From NCBI RefSeq assembly GCF_028768465.1, contig NZ_CP118225.1, positions 6,243,001-6,307,000 of the forward strand: a stretch of DNA of 64,000 bases, read 5' to 3'. Of this stretch, positions 35,398 to 44,400 are shown piece by piece. Numbering within the stretch: the stretch's first letter is position 1; the number at the start of each line of letters is the position of its first letter. The notes under the pieces were generated by a model that was not told where the DNA came from, did no database searches, and saw only the letters and a program-made list of their open reading frames with translations. The position numbers and the translations under genes were made by a program. This DNA is from Rhodopirellula sp. P2 (GTDB lineage: Bacteria > Planctomycetota > Planctomycetia > Pirellulales > Pirellulaceae).

Positions 35398-36648
35398 ATG
35401 CGAATCCAAAACAAACCTGACCGAGGCTCCCCAACCGACGCGTGCGAGGCAGGCAAATCGTGTCGCCACCGATGTTCCGCGAAACCATTCGCGACTGTCA
35501 CGTTGCAGTTCATCTTGGTCGCCGGGCTGATTGGCGTTGCCTTCCCCGCCACCGCCCAAGACGCAGCCTCGGTGGTTGCCACCTCGGCCAACCTGAGTGC
35601 GGCCTTGCCAGCAAGCGAGTGGGCGCGCGTGGAATCATCTGTCGACGAAGGTCTGAAGTGGCTGGCCAGTCAACAAGCCGAGGACGGCCGATTCCCGAGC
35701 GAGGAAGTTGCGCAGCCGGCGGTCACTTCATTGGCGATCATGGCCTTCCTCTCACGCGGGCACCTGCCCGACAAAGGACCCTACGGGCCGCAAATTTCTC
35801 GGGCGATTGATTTTGTCCTCAGCACCCAGCGCCGCCGCGGGTACTTCTCGCTGCAGCCGGTCCTGCCTCCCGTCGGACACCTGAAACCATCGCAGACGGT
35901 GATCTACAACCACTCCATCGCTGGACTGATGTTGGGGGAGGTTTACGGAATGGGATCGGGCGAACGGTCCCAGCGAATCGAGGAAGCACTTCATCGCGCA
36001 CTCGTGTTCCACCGCGAAGTTCAGTCACGCACCAAAGCCAAAGATTCCGACCAAGGCGGGTGGCGATACGGGTACCCCGAGAGCCCTGATGCGGCGTCCG
36101 ACATGTCCGTGACAGGTTGGGCACTGATGTTCTTGCGGTCCGCTCGCAACGCGGAATTCAATGTGCCCAAGCAGTACTTCGATGAAGGTTTGGACTTTGT
36201 CGAATTGTGTTACGAACCGGATCCAAGTGAACACGAGAAAGGCATCTTCCGGTATCGTCCTCACGCCTCACAAGACAATCCTCAGATCACGCTGGCCAAC
36301 ACAGCATCCGCCACGCTAACGTTGATCCTGGGCGGAAGGCAAGATCACGCGAGCATTCCCGTCTCGGTGCGTTGGTTCCGCACGCGAAACTACCCCAGCC
36401 CGTGGCAGAACAACTATTACTACCTCGCGACCTACTACAGCAGCCAAGCGATGGCCCAGGTTGGAGGTGAAACCTGGGAGCAAATCTTCCCCCAGATCGC
36501 TGCGGGACTGCTCGCCGAACAAACCGATGCCGGCGCCTGGCCATTGGGCGGAAGCAACGAACGACGATTCGGTTCCACCTACAGCACTTCGCTCGCCGTG
36601 CTGGCACTCACACCGGCCTACGGCTTGTTGCCGATTTACCAGCGATAA
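35398..36648 (+). CDS. Secreted alpha/alpha-toroid (prenyltransferase/squalene-cyclase-like repeat) protein
   Basis: 416 residues, starting two bases after the coiled-coil gene. The N-terminal signal helix is VTLQFILVAGLIGVAFPATAQ. The repeat pattern follows: GLKWLASQQAEDGRFP, AVTSLAIMAFLSRGH, AIDFVLSTQRRRGYF, GGWRYGYPESPDAASDMSV and AGLLAEQTDAGAWPLGG. These are the QW-type helical hairpins of terpenoid-cyclase-like toroids. Catalytic DxDD or zinc motifs of real cyclases or prenyltransferases are not seen, so this is likely a binding or structural toroid. Such proteins are common last members of MoxR/DUF58/VWA operons in planctomycetes. It converges with the next gene, 66 bases away. Confidence 0.85.
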   Translation: MRIQNKPDRGSPTDACEAGKSCRHRCSAKPFATVTLQFILVAGLIGVAFPATAQDAASVVATSANLSAALPASEWARVESSVDEGLKWLASQQAEDGRFPSEEVAQPAVTSLAIMAFLSRGHLPDKGPYGPQISRAIDFVLSTQRRRGYFSLQPVLPPVGHLKPSQTVIYNHSIAGLMLGEVYGMGSGERSQRIEEALHRALVFHREVQSRTKAKDSDQGGWRYGYPESPDAASDMSVTGWALMFLRSARNAEFNVPKQYFDEGLDFVELCYEPDPSEHEKGIFRYRPHASQDNPQITLANTASATLTLILGGRQDHASIPVSVRWFRTRNYPSPWQNNYYYLATYYSSQAMAQVGGETWEQIFPQIAAGLLAEQTDAGAWPLGGSNERRFGSTYSTSLAVLALTPAYGLLPIYQR

Positions 36649-36714
36649 CCAAGTTCCCAAAGTTCAATGTCTCGGATCAACGGAGTGATTCGCGATCAAG
36701 AGCCAACTGTTCGA

Positions 36715-38007
36715 TCAGAACTTGCTGATCACTTTCAGAACGGCTTTGAGTTGCTCGTTGTCGGTGGTGTCCCCAGCGACGCTCGCATTGGACTTCAGCT
36801 TCACAACCGCCTCCCGGGTTCGTTGCTGAAGATTTTGCAACGTGGTGTGATGCGTCAGCACCAACTCATTTGAAGCCAGTTGGGACTGCCCCCATTGAGC
36901 GTCCCGTTGCTGCACCGCTTTCTCCGTGGTGAAACGCTGTCGATTCGAACGACGCTGCGTGGCCGGAACCTTCCGTTCCATCTCTTCAGCGGTCAATTCC
37001 GCCAGCATCTCGTCGGCCCTCTCAATCACTCGCGGATCGGTACGTCTCCCGAGGTCGCCATCCCGATCGCCAAAGTCAATTCCAGTGGCTGAATCACGTT
37101 CCGCGGCCAATGGATTGTCAACGCGGTCGTCCCGCTCAGGATCGTCAGCGCCATCCAGGGAGTCGCCGGAGTAAGGCAGTGTCTCTGACAAAGTCTGCAT
37201 TTCGCGGTCGTTCACCTCGGAGCCGAGTTCACGACCGGTATCGAGCCGTCCCGTTGCAGGTGCGATCGCATCTGCAACACCATCCTCGACAGCAGCGGGC
37301 AAACTGGCATTTTCGGCCAGTGTTTCATCCCCTTCGTCATCCGACTCCACGACGCTCTCCGAAGGCTCGTCTCTCGGATCCGAGCCATCGATTGTCACCG
37401 TCATCGAAGGACGGGTCCCACGCAGCTCCTTGGCCAACGCTTCACCCACGTCTGTCGAGTCCGGCAGGGGTTCCTGTTCCTGAGTTTCGGATTGCTCGGA
37501 AGACAGATGGGCAGAACTCACTGGCATCCGTTCCGCCATGGCTTGCGAGGCCTCTGTCACCGGCTTCCCCGACTGTTCCGCCTGCTGCCCACGGAGCTTC
37601 CAACCGAACGATTCCAGAGACTGAATCACCTCCGTTGACTGCCGCACCCATTGCTCGAATTCAGCAACCTGTTGTGGGTCTTTCGTACGCAGTGCCGACT
37701 CAGAGGCCAGCTTGCGAACCAAGCTCGCGTCACTCCAAATCACGCCCGCCAACCCCCAGTCGCTGACCCGATTGGCTTCGCTCCCGTCGCGATCAGGGAG
37801 ACTCCGTTGTTCAGAAAATTGATCACTGGAGCGAACATCTTGGGCTGCAACGGACGCTTGACCAGCGGTCAAGGAACCAACCAACACGATCGCGGCGAGC
37901 GCCGCACGCCGGCAATTTCGCGTTGATGAAACGACGGCGACGGGAGACATCGCATTTGTGTGCGGACCGCCCATCGAAAGCGGTCGCACCCTGATGGAGC
38001 GAGACAT
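36715..38007 (-). CDS. Secreted acidic protein of unknown function
   Basis: 430 residues from the ATG at 38007, which has AGGA seven bases upstream; starts at 38067 and 37950 are also in frame. The signal helix is ALAAIVLVGSLTAGQASVAAQ. A long acidic Glu/Asp/Ser-rich middle (SVVESDDEGDETLAENASL) and a helical C-terminal end with many charged residues (RADEMLAELTAEEMERKV) are visible. No domain family is recognised. It runs convergently to the toroid gene, so it is not part of that operon. Its composition suggests a disordered exported or envelope protein. Confidence 0.65.
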   Translation of the reverse strand: MSRSIRVRPLSMGGPHTNAMSPVAVVSSTRNCRRAALAAIVLVGSLTAGQASVAAQDVRSSDQFSEQRSLPDRDGSEANRVSDWGLAGVIWSDASLVRKLASESALRTKDPQQVAEFEQWVRQSTEVIQSLESFGWKLRGQQAEQSGKPVTEASQAMAERMPVSSAHLSSEQSETQEQEPLPDSTDVGEALAKELRGTRPSMTVTIDGSDPRDEPSESVVESDDEGDETLAENASLPAAVEDGVADAIAPATGRLDTGRELGSEVNDREMQTLSETLPYSGDSLDGADDPERDDRVDNPLAAERDSATGIDFGDRDGDLGRRTDPRVIERADEMLAELTAEEMERKVPATQRRSNRQRFTTEKAVQQRDAQWGQSQLASNELVLTHHTTLQNLQQRTREAVVKLKSNASVAGDTTDNEQLKAVLKVISKF

Positions 38008-38548
38008 CGAAAAGTCCTGTGGTTGGCTAGATCGAGCGATGAGATGAGACTCGACTTCGGCTTTCACCCTTCATGCTCCCACCGCAACCGTCGAAACCGG
38101 CGTCCACGTGCAGGGCATGGGAACATCGTAAGCCAAATGGCGAACGGTTTGGGAAGCAAACTCAAATCGAGATATCGACCGACGAGCAGGAATCGTGCCA
38201 GGAAACTGCAGTTGTCACTGGAATGGACGAATGCACAGCGCCGGTCACCCAGCCCGCTGGACGCGAACATTTCGCAACCGATCGGGAATCAACCACGCTG
38301 CTAGTTCTCCGCCCAAACCCGATCCCTTTCCCTGCCAAAACATTTTCCTGTGACCAGGCACTGGCAAGAAAAAGCGGGCTTCATCGCACTGGATCGAGAG
38401 CCCGCCTGAGGAAGTGCCCCAGCAAGAAAATTGCGTCGGCCAGTCGCTCGCGGAACAAGCGTTCCGAATCGATTGGCTGGCATTGCATTTGCATCGTCGA
38501 ATGTTGACGAGTGAACCCCTTCATTGCCAGAAAGAAAGGACATCGACT
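38008..38548. other. Divergent intergenic region upstream of baeRF-like gene
   Basis: This gap of about 540 bases lies between two divergent starts. The open frames in it (for example 38073-38507 plus) have no family features and a composition unlike neighbouring genes. No convincing promoter or RNA was recognised. AAAGAAAGGA just before 38549 is the ribosome-binding site of the next gene. Confidence 0.45.
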
Positions 38549-39679
38549 GTGATCGCTTTTCCAACCAAAACGCAACTGATTGAAATCTTGGGACACGAAC
38601 AAGGCGACTGCGTTTCCATCTTGATGGGCACCTACCAGTCGGGTCGCGACACCAACCAGAATTCCATTCGGTTCAAAAACTTGGTTCGCCAGGCGATCGA
38701 GGCATCCAAGAAGAAGAACAGCTCGTTGCTCCCCAAGCTGGAGGAATTGGCGAATCTTGCTCGCAACTCAACGTTCTGGCAATATCAAGCCGCTGGGCTG
38801 GCGATCTATGTCAGCGACCATTTCGAAGAACGAGTTCTGCTGAGCCATGATCCCGGCGAGTCCGTTTCAGTGGGCCCGGAGTTCAACGTACGACCAATCG
38901 CCAGCGTCGCATGCGGCGAAACCAACCTGTTGACACTCGCTCTCTCTTGGGAGCGTGCTCGTTTGTTCCGATCCGATGGTCACACGACCATGGAGATTGA
39001 AGACGAAATCTTCCCGCTAACAAAGGACGAGTTGGTCACCGCTCGAGATCCTGAAAAACAACTCCAGTTCTCAGCCCACGAATCCTTCGGGGGTGGCGGA
39101 TCAGAAACCGTGATGTATCACGGGCACGGCAACGGAGAGGACAAGATCAAGGCTGACCGCCGTGCGTATCTCTCTCGCGTCGGTGAGCATGTCTCCAAAC
39201 GTCTCTACAACACCGATCAACAACTCGTCGCGATCGCAACGGAAGAGGTGGCCGGACACTTTGATGCGACTGCCGAATCGGTTGAACTGGCTCAGTGCAT
39301 TCATGTCAGTCCGGACGGGCTAACAGACTCTCAGCTGGTCGCACGCATCACCGCGTTTGCAAGAGAACACAATCAACACAACGATGATGTGTACGCCAAT
39401 CAATTGGGATCCGCGATCGCTGACAACCAAGGCTCGGATGACTTGAAGGAGGTCGTGTTGGCAGCCACCGAGGGCCGAGTGGACACCTTGCTGCTCGGAC
39501 AAGACAAACCAATCCTTGGGCACTGCGACGCGACCCGCCATCAGGTTTCACTGGACGAAAACAATGGCACTGATCTGTTGAACACCGCGGTTCGTCTCGC
39601 CCTGAAATCAGGCGGAACAGTGAGGCGTTTGCAGCGGACTTCTTCCAGCTCACCACTGGCAGCCATCTACCGCTACTGA
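38549..39679 (+). CDS. baeRF-like protein (bacterial archaeo-eukaryotic release factor family)
   Basis: The GTG at 38549 is chosen because AGGA sits eight bases before it; the open frame continues upstream but without family sequence. The product of 376 residues begins IAFPTKTQLIEILG, then CVSILMGTYQSGRDTNQNSI and RFKNLVRQAIEA, the pattern of baeRF proteins (VSIYLPTHRxG...DPIRLKNLL in relatives). The C-terminus has the eRF1 domain-3-like pattern GTDLLNTAVRLALKSGGTVRRL. baeRF proteins are predicted relatives of eukaryotic peptide-release factors and Pelota, proposed to act at ribosomes in conflict or stress. The catalytic GGQ loop of true release factors is not visible; GGGGSE occupies a similar central place. 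The assignment is from pattern memory. Confidence 0.7.
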   Translation: MIAFPTKTQLIEILGHEQGDCVSILMGTYQSGRDTNQNSIRFKNLVRQAIEASKKKNSSLLPKLEELANLARNSTFWQYQAAGLAIYVSDHFEERVLLSHDPGESVSVGPEFNVRPIASVACGETNLLTLALSWERARLFRSDGHTTMEIEDEIFPLTKDELVTARDPEKQLQFSAHESFGGGGSETVMYHGHGNGEDKIKADRRAYLSRVGEHVSKRLYNTDQQLVAIATEEVAGHFDATAESVELAQCIHVSPDGLTDSQLVARITAFAREHNQHNDDVYANQLGSAIADNQGSDDLKEVVLAATEGRVDTLLLGQDKPILGHCDATRHQVSLDENNGTDLLNTAVRLALKSGGTVRRLQRTSSSSPLAAIYRY

Positions 39680-39690
39680 CGCGGACCACG

Positions 39691-39779
39691 CCGCTTCAGC
39701 ACGGCAAATCCGACAATGAACATGTCTTATTTCCCGCAAGTGAGCGATAGCGATCGTTTATGATTGGCTGCTGAAGCGG
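39691..39779. repeat. Inverted repeat upstream of XylR-like regulator
   Basis: CCGCTTCAGCA at 39691-39701 and TGCTGAAGCGG at 39769-39779 are perfect 11-bp inverted copies 67 bases apart, in the gap before the regulator gene. They could be two operator half-sites or the ends of a small palindromic element. Confidence 0.45.
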
Positions 39780-39859
39780 AACGACGAGGACTCTGGCTGT
39801 CCGCTCAATCGGATCGCGAGGAATCGCCTCGCTCGCAGGGCTTGATTTGTTGGACGAAG

Positions 39860-41017
39860 ATGCCAAAGCAGAAAGCGGTCGCTCTCCTCATCGAAACGTC
39901 CAACGCCTATGCGCGTGGGCTACTTGGCGGGATCGCCTCCTACATTCATGAGCATGACCTCTGGTCGATCTACTTGGTCGAACAAGAACGAGGGGCAGCG
40001 CCCCCCACTTGGTTGGATGATTGGGAAGGCGACGGGGTGATTGCCCGGATCGAGAATGAAGAAATTGCCTCCTCGATTCGCCGATTGAAGATCCCGGTTG
40101 TGGATGTCAGTGCCGCCCGCCGGATTCCCAATATCCCGTGGCTCGAGACCAATGACGTTGCCATCGGAGAATTGGCCTACCAACACTTCCGCGAACGCGG
40201 CTTTGAGAACTTCGCTTTTTGCGGCGAATCGAGATTCAACTGGTCGGTGCTCCGCCGCCAGGCCTTTGAAGCACGGGTGAAAGAAGACGGATTCGAGTGC
40301 TTTTCATTTGATTTCGATGTGGACGATCAACGTCCTCAATCGCTCAAACGCGAACGCGAACGGTTGGCGAAGTGGGTCTTGTCGCTCCAACACCCCATCG
40401 GGGTGCTGGCTTGTTACGACATCATGGCGCAGAAGATCTTGGATGTCTGTCGTTTGCACGGCATCAAAGTCCCCAGTGAACTCGCGTTGCTGGGCGTGGA
40501 CAATGACGAACTGCTCTGCGACTTGTGCACGCCTCCGTTGTCCAGTGTCGTCCCCGCGGCCCATCAAACAGGCCGCGAAGCGGCAGGACTATTGGACGCA
40601 ATGATGCGGGGCGAGGAGGTCGGTGCAGAACCGCACCTGATCGAACCCCTGGGCGTGGCGACTCGTCAATCAACCGACGTGCTGGCCATCAAAGACCCAG
40701 AGATTGCTGCCGCGGTCCGCTTCATTCGCGACCACTGTTGCGACGGCATCAACGTGCATGACGTCGTGAAAAAAGTCCCCCTCTCACGGCGCGTCTTTGA
40801 AAGCCGCTTTCTGGCGATGATGGGACGCACACCTCACCAAGAGATCACGCGGCGGCGGATCGAACGAGTGCGTTATCTGTTGATCGAAACAGACCTGACG
40901 CTCGTGCAGATCTCTCGCCGAACAGGATTTCAAAATCATGAATACATGAGCGTCGCGTTCCGACGCGTCATGGGACATCCGCCGGCCACCTACCGCCGCA
41001 AATTCCGGCAAGTCTAA
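39860..41017 (+). CDS. XylR-like transcriptional regulator (LacI-type sensor plus AraC HTH)
   Basis: 385 residues from the ATG at 39860, with GGACGAAG just before it. The N-terminal part (ALLIETSNAYARGLLGGIASY) and LALLGVDNDELLCDLCTPPLSSV are those of periplasmic-binding-protein-like sensors of the LacI/XylR type. The C-terminal AraC domain has two helix-turn-helix units: VHDVVKKVPLSRRVFESRF and LVQISRRTGFQNHEYMSVAF, followed by FRRVMGHPPATYRR. This layout fits XylR-type regulators of sugar genes, which bind a sugar directly. It converges with the ThuA/heme gene, so its target is not obvious from position; sugar-linked genes in the window are candidates. Confidence 0.92.
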   Translation: MPKQKAVALLIETSNAYARGLLGGIASYIHEHDLWSIYLVEQERGAAPPTWLDDWEGDGVIARIENEEIASSIRRLKIPVVDVSAARRIPNIPWLETNDVAIGELAYQHFRERGFENFAFCGESRFNWSVLRRQAFEARVKEDGFECFSFDFDVDDQRPQSLKRERERLAKWVLSLQHPIGVLACYDIMAQKILDVCRLHGIKVPSELALLGVDNDELLCDLCTPPLSSVVPAAHQTGREAAGLLDAMMRGEEVGAEPHLIEPLGVATRQSTDVLAIKDPEIAAAVRFIRDHCCDGINVHDVVKKVPLSRRVFESRFLAMMGRTPHQEITRRRIERVRYLLIETDLTLVQISRRTGFQNHEYMSVAFRRVMGHPPATYRRKFRQV

Positions 41018-41444
41018 TCGGCTTTTTTCTGGCGGCACCAAGTCCGCAATCTCAGCATTTTCGTTCGTTCTGCGTTTAGCAGACTGTTGATTTAGTCAGC
41101 CGGAACCCGATAGCGTCCGGTTCGTCTCCGGTAACCGTGGGCTAGCCCGTCGGCTGATCTTTCGATCTACGAAACGTTTTCAATCAACACGCTGCTCGGG
41201 TCTCTGATATTTGAAGAACGATAGGGCGAGCAAATTTTCGCACGCGAATTGTCAAATCCACAAGCGGCGCGCTCGATCAAAAACGCGGAGAGGCGGAGGA
41301 GCGGAGATCGCGGAGGATATCAGTCGGCCGCATGACTCCGCGACCTCAGTTCACTCCGCGTTTCAACGCTCTGGTTTCGCAAGCCCATCCAAGCGACCAT
41401 CTCGCAACAGCGAGGTGACCGCGAGACAAGTTGCGAATTCCAGA
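41018..41444. other. Intergenic region between convergent regulator and ThuA/heme genes
   Basis: 427 bases without a supported gene. It contains a T-run right after the regulator stop (CGGCTTTTTT), a GAACC/GGTTC inverted pair near 41106-41126, and the nested palindrome at 41281-41363. A small frame at 41211-41453 overlaps the palindrome and looks accidental. Confidence 0.5.
41281..41363. repeat. Nested palindromic element rich in GCGGAG
   Basis: AAACGCGGAG (41281-41290) pairs with CTCCGCGTTT (41354-41363), and TCGCGGAG (41308-41315) pairs with CTCCGCGA (41336-41343). Extra GGCGGAG and GCGGAG units lie between. The nested symmetry suggests a REP-like element or bidirectional terminator between converging genes. 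Confidence 0.6.
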
Positions 41445-44400
41445 TCAGGGTGATTCGATGGTGATCGCCACGAAGATGGGCGAACTGCTATCGTCGCCTT
41501 TGATCAGCTCGATGCTTTGCAACGCATCTTGCCGTTTCGGCGTCAGCTTCAGGTAACGAACCTGTTGGCCACGAACATCAAACGCGAACTCGGACTTCGG
41601 CACATCCACGCGGCGGATATAGTCTGCGAAATGCACACCGTTGAGAAGCTTGTGATCTTCCACTTCTCCATCGGCATAGTTCAGACGAATCGTTGCGGTG
41701 TGGGATCCCTCGGCCCCGAATGGGAATCCCCATCCGCTGACCGCACCGAGAATATGAATCGCGGACGCACTCGCGTTGCAAATGATCGGTACCTGCTTTG
41801 GCATCGACGGTGGCTTGCTGCCTTGTGGCCCGTGCAACAGAATCACGTTGGGCACGCGGCCTTGTTGCGGATCGACCAAAGTGAACGGCACGCCGTTGTG
41901 CTCCTTCGGTCCCCAATCCGAAAAGATGATTCGGTCGGGGCCGTTGTCACCGTTGCTGAACATCCCTTTGGTGCTGACCGCAGTGGCGATTCCCGAGAAT
42001 GACAAAGGAGTGTACTTGCCCCGAGCAGTCAGGAACTCGAGCAAGTTCGTCATCTCTTCCTTCTTGATTTGGCTTTCAAAACCTTCCGGCATCAACGATT
42101 GGCTGGAAGCATTCAATTGCTCGATTTCTTCTCGCAAGATCGTGTGACGTTTGGCTTGAGCGTCGATCAATTCAATCGATGTCCGCGACTCACCACCGAG
42201 CATGCCCGTGAAGACTTGGCCTTCGGTCGTCAACACAGCAAACGTTCGGAAGTTGCCTTCGACACTTTGGTTGGGATCCAAGATGTGCGTCAGCAGCTCT
42301 TGCTTCGGGTGAACCGCCATGCCGGTCAAATCCGGCCCCACATCGGCTCCTTCGCCGCTGTGACGATGGCAATTGGCACAATGCTTCTTGAAGACTTGTG
42401 CCCCCAGCGTCGCATTGCCCTTCGCTTGTGCAACCGGCAACCATTCGTGCAGCAACGCCACACGGTTCGCCGTTGGAACGCCACCGGAGGACTTCAACAA
42501 CTTCTGAGCTCGCTGCTTGATCGTTTTGTCGGGATGATTGTTCAACGCTTGACGTTGGTCGAGCGAAAGATCCGACATCCGCAGTTCACCCGCTTCGATG
42601 CTGTCGATCAATTCCAACGTCGTGTTGGGACGCGAAAGCAACACGCGAATGATGGAACCGCGAACCGAAGGGGTTGATGCCGCGGTCTGTTCGATCAAAG
42701 CACCACCGAGTTCTTCACTCCGGCTGGACTTGAGTGCATCCAGAATCCCAACCGTTGCAGCGGGCGACGTTTGCGGACCGATGCTTTCCAGCAGATCGAA
42801 AACCACATCGTCGTCGGTCGGCTGCATCGCCACCAATTGACGAGCGGAGCTGACTCGATCGCGGTCGCTGAGCGAATCGTCCTGGACCAATTCGAGCAAC
42901 TGCTCGGCCAACTCCGCAACCTTTTCAGTCAGTGCATCGGTTCCCCATTTCTCGGACAACTGAACCAGTTGACTTTGCTGATCGACGGAGACATGTTCGA
43001 ACAAGGCCACCAACTGAGATTCAGCCGCTTCGGGAAGTTCCACGCTGTGATCACTTGGCCATCCCTTCGCGAGTCCAGCCAACACACCCGAGGCATTGCC
43101 ATTGGCGGTCTTGGCGACCGCTTGGATCAACCGTTGCAGAGCATTCGCATCGGGTTGCGACCGAGCGAAGTGTTCGCTGATCACATTCAGGCGACTGCGA
43201 ATCGATCGCGAAAGATCGCGTTCGGGAGCGGATGCCAACACGGCCGGAAGCGTTCCGCCGGCGTGCATCGCTGTGGCACTTGTCCATGCATCGAGCAACC
43301 ATCGATCATCGCCGAGGCTCTTCATCGACTGAACCAATGCACTGACAACCATGTCGGTCGTCGGCGTCGTGGGCTCTGCCAACTTCAGCAGCGCCGCCAA
43401 TTGGACTTGAGCATTGCCATCGTTTAGCACTCCCGATTCGATCAATCGCTGGATGTCTTCTTCGGAACTTCCCAGCACAGTCACGGCTGAACGACGCACG
43501 CCCGCACTGGGATGCTGCAACGAGGTGCGAACGGCGGCGTCGATGGTCGCGCTTCCGCTACCAACCAATCCCAATCCGTCCAGCGTCCAAAGTGCATGAA
43601 TGGCACCGGGAGTCAAACCAATCGCGTCCTGTTCCTCGTCGGCGATCAACTCCAACAAAGACGAAACGGTCGCGTCGTCAAGCTGGCCCAACTCCACCAA
43701 CAAGCGTTGAGCTTGCGACCGGACCGGCATGGCGGAATGTTTCAAAGCGGCCAACAAACCTGGCACATCGTCCGAACTCAAACTTGGAACGGATACCGTC
43801 TTGGACGCCTCTCCATCGGTGACCAAGCGATAAACACGACCGTGCTTTTTGTCTCGCAGGTCGGTCTTGTAAGCGTTGCCTTGGCCCGTTTCAAAACCGT
43901 GAGGTGTTGGGTTGTGTTGGATGATGTAGTTGTACCAATCCAAGACCCAAACAAACCCATCGGGACCGGTCTCCGCCATGATCGGTGCCGCCCACTCATC
44001 GTCACTGGCGACCAAGTTGAATGGGCTGGTCGATTTGAATCCGGCTCCGTCGGGCGTCAGCACAAAGGTGCCGACCAGGTGGCCGGTGGGTCCACACACG
44101 AACGCGGTTCGGTTCCACCAAGCTTGTGGGTACTGACGAGCGGTGTAAACGCCGTGACCTGCCGCGGCGGTGTACCCACCATGCTGGTCAACCTGGCGAA
44201 TGTTTGGCGTGATCGGATCAAACAGGTGCGTGTCCGAAATCATCTGCAACGTCTGAGGTGACCAACCGCGAACCTGCTCGTAATAACGGTTGGGAATCGC
44301 CAGGAAATTGCTGGGGTTGCGGTTCGCAGTGGACCCGAACACCAGGCCTTCTTCGGTGAATCCCAATCCCCAAGTGTTGTTGTTGGTGGCCCGCATGAAT

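Noticed and set aside
38073..38507. 144-codon frame in the gap before the baeRF-like gene
   Set aside because: No family features, no ribosome-binding site, and an Arg/Ser/Lys composition unlike neighbouring proteins.
41211..41453. 80-codon frame between regulator and ThuA/heme gene
   Set aside because: Overlaps a palindrome and translates to low-complexity Arg-rich sequence.
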